Source: Discostella pseudostelligera
Taxonomy: Eukaryota; Bacillariophyta; Thalassiosirophyceae; Thalassiosirales; Thalassiosiraceae
Assembly (NCBI GenBank): GCA_036940085.1
Contig: JALLBK010000902.1
Coordinates: forward strand, 1-11,478
DNA length: 11,478 nt
Reading direction: 5' to 3'
Shown here piece by piece: positions 7,305 to 11,478 of the stretch. The notes beneath the pieces are model-generated. The model worked only from the letters and a program-made list of their open reading frames with translations, was not told the DNA's origin and searched no databases. Within the stretch, counting starts at the first letter, position 1; every line of letters begins with the position of its first letter. The position numbers were made by a program, and so were the translations under genes.

Positions 7305-10275
7305 TCACAAGAAGAAGTTGTCGTTCTCCACCAGAGCAATATATTCTTCCCTAAACGTCAAAAGACTTTGGAATGCTTTCTTTTTTATCCCTGAAATTAC
7401 CTTCCGACTGCTAGCGCTGCATTTCTTGACTCGGCGATGGACCCAGTCTGCGGGTTGTTGCTTCCTCGGTTGTTTCAACGTATCGTTCTCCAATAGAAGT
7501 TGGTTTTCCTCATGCTTTTGCGGTGCTTGTTGGGTACTACTTTCAATGATTGGTGGAGAAAGTCGTGCACTGCCTCGTATGTCTACATCCATTCTCTGGA
7601 AACCGGCCGGCAGATGAATTTTATAGGATGGACCAGGTGTTCGAACAGTTCCTTTAATGATGGGCATGCTCGGAGTGGGTGGAATTCTTTCAACATTTGC
7701 CACGGGCGATAAGACAGGGAGCGTCGTGACCTTGGATTCCGGCTTAGGGGTGACTGTTGGGTCATAAGCAATATCACCTTGATTTGCTACTGATACGATC
7801 GTGGCCAGGACGTTTTCAATGATAGGAACATCATACACTGCTCGAAGGAGAATGGGGTGTTTCGATGGAACCATTAGCGAAAGTCCAATCTTTCCGATGT
7901 CAAGCGGCTGTTTCAACTGAAGCAGTTGAGTGATGAAAAATAGGGCAACTCCAAGGATGAGAACTCTCGTGGCTATCTTAGTCCTTCCTTTCGAGAGCTG
8001 CTTATTTGAAATACCAGATGCATCTAATGCAATTTGGTACTTTGTATCAACTTTTCGGGACGGAATGAATCGGTCAATAATGCCGATACCGCTATTGGCA
8101 ACCTTTCTTTGGACCAATTTGTAGTCTGTGGGAGCTTTTGACCGCGTGGTCCATGGCATACCAACGCTAGATTGGTGCACTATCGATGGAGAAACCTGCC
8201 TCCTGTAGACACATAATGTTCAGGACGCAATGAAATGAGCTGAAACTCGAGGAACTTGGCAAGAGCAAAGCACGGAATCGGACTCACGTGAATGATATGG
8301 CCATCAAAATAGCCTCCTCAATGAAAAATGAAAGGAATTCATCGTTGTCACAACCGATTGGATTATTATCGTTCGCATCAAAGTCATCGATGGTTCCATC
8401 ATCAGTACCGCCACCGGTACTGCTACCAAACTTCCCTCCAAGTGAAGACGAGATCTCGTGCGCTAGATTCGAGAATAGATTTTCTACCATGAATACTAGC
8501 GTCTCGTGAGGATCTGATGACTGGGAAAGATCGATGAATTTGTGTCGATGGACGGGGTGGCACAATACTGCCAATGATAGATATCTATTAAAGGTGTGTA
8601 GACAGAGAGTTAGAATTGGACGACACGCGTGGTTGTATCAACAAGATCAAACTATCACCCGTGCTAGATGTGTACTCACAGAGGCATCCATGGGTGACNG
8701 CGTGGTTGTATCAACAAGATCAAACTATCACCCGTGCTAGATGTGTACTCACAGAGGCATCCATGGGTGACTTGCCAAGAAGAAGTCAACCAACCTCGAT
8801 GTGACATGCAATGGCAGAGTGTCATGACAACAGAACCAGGATGAGATCCACTTGTGAATCTCTTCGCCAACGACCCATTCGCCCATATCCACTAGACAAA
8901 TAGAATCGTGCAATTCTTCGTCAAGAACTTGCAACAGAGGAAAGTAGCTTGACACCACGCTCCTCTGCATCTGCATATCTTCGGAACTGGCGTTCATGCA
9001 ATCAATGAAGCTTGCGAAACTCTCCTCGTCACTGGCAACCATTGGAGGAGCACGACGAATGTACATCCGTAAATGACTTTCCCAAATCTGTTTCAGCAAC
9101 AGCGAAGTCAACGATGGTGATTCCAAATGAATCAGGAGTACAGCAATCAAATCCTGCATTCCAGAGTAGTATCGAAACTCGTTCGATTCGTCGTCGTCCT
9201 GCTGCCACTTCGCATGACCTTGTCGGCACCGGAGCAAATTGACCGTCGAAGAGGCGATCTGGACCAACAACTTGCGTTCCTGGGGACGTCTATCCTTCTT
9301 ATGGTTGGTTCTCATACCCGCCGTAGATATCTGCTTATGGTTGTTTCGCAGTTGATACCTCTGAGAGTATTGAAGATAGGATGATTTCGGATGGTGATTC
9401 CAATGGAAATGGCCGGATGATGGTTGACATTGCGGAGGATTAGTAGCAGGGAGGAGTGTAGGTGGAGTGGATGAAAGATTGATAGAGGAAGGAGATGACG
9501 ATTCATTATCGTCATTATCAAAGGTGGCAGCTTCAGTAAGAGACGGACACGATATAGTGATCGATAAAGGAGTAGTAGTGATCGATGACTTCTCCTTGTA
9601 ACTCTTCATGGGAAACGCATTAAATGATGACACCGCATTGGAACTTGCTCCATGGATCCCATCGTGGCCAAGGAATGACACAGATTTGGGCGTTCCCGAG
9701 CTGCGAGTGTTAAGGTTGGCAGTTAATGGAGTACTTGATTCGCTCACGTCGTGAGAGGCGATGGATGAAAGATCGTTGACACTAGATGATCGTGATAGAG
9801 CGAGCCCTGCCGAAGACGATTTCTTCCCGTTGCGGAGTCGTCGACGCTCTCGTTGAATATGCCATTTACTGACTTCCATCTCTCGTTCAAAATATGCCTG
9901 GATTTGCTCGTAGGTGTAACGATCTTCATCGGCGACGATGGCCCCGCCGCTAGTATTTTTGCGTGCATTCGCATGTTGTGTGTTCATGTCGCCACCCGTG
10001 AAGATGAGGCCGTCGATGCCAGCGAGCTTGATCCAACCCAATTTCCGCCCATAGATATCCAAAAGTCCACCTGGTTCGATAGCCAGTGTGCGTAGATGCC
10101 ACATATTAACATAATTGGAAACAGTAACGCTATCATTGGTACCACTCAGCAATTCACGATCGTCGTCATCGGCGGCACCGTCGTCCGAAGAGTGCCGATA
10201 GCCAAGGCAACGCGCAATCTCTGTTCCTTTCCCCATTATGCGACGCTCTAATGAGGTTCCCTCTGCATGGATCAT
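7305..10275 (-). CDS. TBC1D20/Gyp8-like Rab-GAP-family membrane protein (3 exons, 905 aa)
   Basis: The exons are 10275-8753, 8584-8288 and 8202-7305. The introns are 8752-8585 (GTGAGT...TAG; 168 nt as given, 95 nt once the duplicated contig ends are collapsed) and 8287-8203 (85 nt, GTGAGT...CAG). Split codons match at both joints, giving HPWMPL-YLSLAVL and MAISF-TRQVSP. TBC signatures in TBC1D20 order are LRTLAIEPGGLL...WIKLAG (61-86), a possible arginine-finger segment EQIQAYFER (R131), YYSGMQDL (369-376), LDEELHDS (451-458) and WISSWFCCHDTLP...RLVDFFLASHPWMPLY (from 476). The family stimulates GTP hydrolysis by Rab1-type GTPases at the ER/Golgi. A Ser/Asn-rich, probably disordered insert (about 145-330) splits the domain, and the glutamine finger position is Ser371. 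One membrane segment (VLILGVALFFITQLLQL, about 687-703) matches the membrane tail of TBC1D20, but about 200 further Pro/Lys-rich residues follow. A TAG directly precedes the ATG; an upstream exon (10661-10629) is possible. Confidence 0.8.
8627..8771. repeat. 72-nt direct repeat flanking a single N: probable unmerged contig overlap
   Basis: Positions 8627-8698 and 8700-8771 are identical over 72 nt and are separated only by the N at 8699. The repeat holds the end of TBC exon 1 and its splice donor. The later copy joins smoothly to exon 1, and the earlier copy joins smoothly to the acceptor side, as expected when two overlapping contig ends are placed side by side. The reading frame is unaffected because the duplication falls at the exon edge and in the intron. 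Confidence 0.85.
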
Positions 10276-10910
10276 CTAGTACTTCGTCTTCATCATCTAC
10301 ATTTGGTTTAGAGCCACAATGCAATGATCAATATTCAAATCAATGATGCAATTGATGGTGATGGTGATCGGTGACGGCGATGTCTTTTGGATTTGGAGGG
10401 CAACGAATACTTTTTGTGCACATCTGTTTTTGCGCGAAATTGAGATCTTCCCAATGTTCAGATGGTATTGATTCCAACGTGACAGTGCTGTGACGAGCTG
10501 TGACGCGCCAGAAATTTGAATTTGAGCAATTTCCAATTTTGAATTTTGAGATTGGCGCCNAATTTTGAGATTGGCGCCAAAATCCCCTTACTCCCACAAG
10601 TAAGAGAATGAACATCATGATCACTCACCGTCTCGTCATCTCCATCGAACATCGACATCATGCTCTGTCTTCCGCCTTCAAGTCAGTGAACCATCGCTCT
10701 AGTAAGTGCTCGAAACGTCGTAGTTCCAAGGGTACATAGCTCCGGATAATGTTGATGAGGAAGTGCACCGGCTGAACTGGATGAGATTGTAAATTGTAGA
10801 TGCTTCTCGAGCCAATCAGTCCATTGTGTTGTCATGTATGCGGATTGCACTCTGCCTTTGTTGATGTTCTTTTCGTTCATCTGCCTCTTTGAATCATGAC
10901 TCCACACACA
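10276..10910 (-). promoter_or_regulatory. Upstream region of the TBC gene, with E2F-like palindrome
   Basis: These 635 nt lie between the 3' end of the SGNH hydrolase gene and the TBC start codon. TTGGCGCCAA (10571-10580) is a perfect palindrome and an E2F-like site in ATTGGCGCCAAAAT context. The minus-strand sequence 10661-10629 reads ATG plus ten codons (MMSMFDGDDET) and ends at a good GTGAGT donor in phase 0. It could be a short first exon spliced to the ATG at 10275 (preceded by CTAG), in which case the palindrome would be intronic. No other gene is seen here. Confidence 0.45.
10542..10578. repeat. 18-nt direct repeat flanking a single N: probable unmerged contig overlap
   Basis: AATTTTGAGATTGGCGCC occurs at 10542-10559 and again at 10561-10578, with only the N at 10560 between them. 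This is the same arrangement as at 8627-8771, so one copy is likely an assembly artefact. Confidence 0.75.
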
Positions 10911-11478
10911 TCATAACAGAAGTAACTCTTTCACGCATGGTGCCACGGAAATTCCCAAAGTTTCATACCCCTCTGGAGATAAATGTAATCCATCCCCACA
11001 CCATTTATTATCACCACGGCGGTAATGGAACGGAAAATCCATGTAGGTCACTCTCCCCTCTGAATTGGATGCATATTGTTTTAATGCCTCATTGACATCC
11101 GAGCACAACCTAGCCGCTTTTGAATTTATTTCTTGCCAAGCACTTCCGGGTATACCAATGGCCAATGTGCGCATGTCTTTCTTTCCACTATCGGACACAC
11201 AATCAAGACATGATTGGTGCAAGCGCACTATTAGATCGACCACCATACTGACGTAGTACTCTTTATTGATTTCTCCGTCCTCATCGCTGATGTGTTTATT
11301 ACCCGACATGGACGATGTAATCGAACCAATGTCATTGGTACCAGCAAGAATTATAACAAGAGAGAGGGATGGGTTTCGAATACCGTCTAAAGCCGACCGT
11401 AAGCCTATTGTTGAATCATCCATATATTCTACCATGGCAGATGCCGTCCATCCCGGCAAACCTCTCCAGCGTACCACT
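10911..11478 (-). CDS. SGNH/GDSL-type hydrolase, 3' portion (5' end outside the window)
   Basis: The open frame enters at the right edge and ends at TGA 10913-10911, leaving 188 residues. It carries the block III motif LAGTNDIGS (GxND, oxyanion hole) at about residues 44-52 of the visible part. The block V motif GDGLHLSPEGYE (DxxH, holding the catalytic Asp and His) is near the end, with the spacing typical of SGNH hydrolases. Block I, with the nucleophile Ser (GDS), is not visible and should lie upstream, beyond the window. A conserved-looking WRGLPGWTAS near the left part corresponds to the block II region. The family contains esterases, lipases and carbohydrate deacetylases; the substrate cannot be told. 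No signal peptide can be judged because the N-terminus is missing. No intron is needed in the visible part. Confidence 0.85.
   Translation of the reverse strand, partial: VVRWRGLPGWTASAMVEYMDDSTIGLRSALDGIRNPSLSLVIILAGTNDIGSITSSMSGNKHISDEDGEINKEYYVSMVVDLIVRLHQSCLDCVSDSGKKDMRTLAIGIPGSAWQEINSKAARLCSDVNEALKQYASNSEGRVTYMDFPFHYRRGDNKWCGDGLHLSPEGYETLGISVAPCVKELLLL

Noticed and set aside
7305..8574. Separate genes for the 291-codon and 96-codon frames
   Set aside because: GTGAGT/AG junctions with matching split codons join them to the TBC exon, and the protein motif HPWMPL-Y continues across the junction.
8627..8771. Direct repeats as target-site duplications of a mobile element
   Set aside because: Only a single N lies between the copies and there is no element body; contig overlap explains it better.
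9250..9275. Loss of the arginine finger, reading QIASSTVN as the degenerate finger motif
   Set aside because: That stretch aligns better with the helix before YYxG in TBC1D20; R131 in EQIQAYFER is the likelier finger, so only the Gln-to-Ser change is claimed.
1..11478. tRNA, rRNA, CRISPR arrays or transposase genes
   Set aside because: No cloverleaf, ribosomal, repeat-spacer or transposase signatures were seen on either strand.

Overview
The window looks like nuclear DNA of a heterokont alga, most likely a diatom. The evidence: genes with short GT-AG introns (85-340 nt, mostly GTGAGT/GTAAGT donors); two proteins that begin with a signal peptide ending in an ASAFAP-type Ala-Phe/Ser-Phe junction, as used for import into complex red-lineage plastids; and a lumenal photosystem-type protein with a third, twin-arginine targeting segment. 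The species cannot be fixed from the sequence. Two single N positions (8699 and 10560) are each flanked by exact direct repeats and look like contig ends that overlap but were not merged.

Layout. 1-476: no supportable gene. 477-1306 (minus): three-exon gene for a 120-residue STI1-like, DP-motif, coiled-coil protein with a Lys-rich tail. 1307-1907: divergent promoter with a palindromic TGACGTCA (CRE-type) site and a CACGTG box. 1908-4154 (plus): two-exon, 699-residue plastid carotenoid isomerase/phytoene desaturase-like flavoprotein. 4155-4455: promoter with CACGTG boxes and a TTCCCGCCAAA E2F-like site. 4456-5238 (plus): two-exon, 205-residue thylakoid-lumen protein resembling diatom extrinsic photosystem II subunits (PsbQ'/Psb31 type), followed by a possible out-of-frame membrane-anchor extension. 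5239-5828: convergent 3' flanks with two hairpin-forming inverted repeats. 5829-6737 (minus): intronless 302-residue protein with a probable PH-like core. 6738-7304: its promoter, with three CCCGCCAAA sites, four CACGTG boxes and a tandemly duplicated composite module. 7305-10275 (minus): three-exon, 905-residue TBC1D20/Gyp8-like Rab-GAP-family protein with a large Ser-rich insert, a Ser in place of the glutamine finger and a membrane segment. 10276-10910: its upstream region with a perfect TTGGCGCCAA palindrome. 10911-11478 (minus): the 3' part of an SGNH/GDSL hydrolase running off the window.

The genes are not an operon and do not form one pathway. Two encode plastid proteins (carotenoid metabolism, photosystem), and one is a membrane-traffic protein. 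What links them is regulation: the photosystem-type gene and the PH-like gene carry the same pairing of E2F-like CCCGCCAAA sites with CACGTG boxes, an E2F-like palindrome lies upstream of the TBC gene, and the carotenoid gene has CRE and CACGTG sites. Joint cell-cycle and light/CO2 control is an inference from these motifs, not something the sequence proves.
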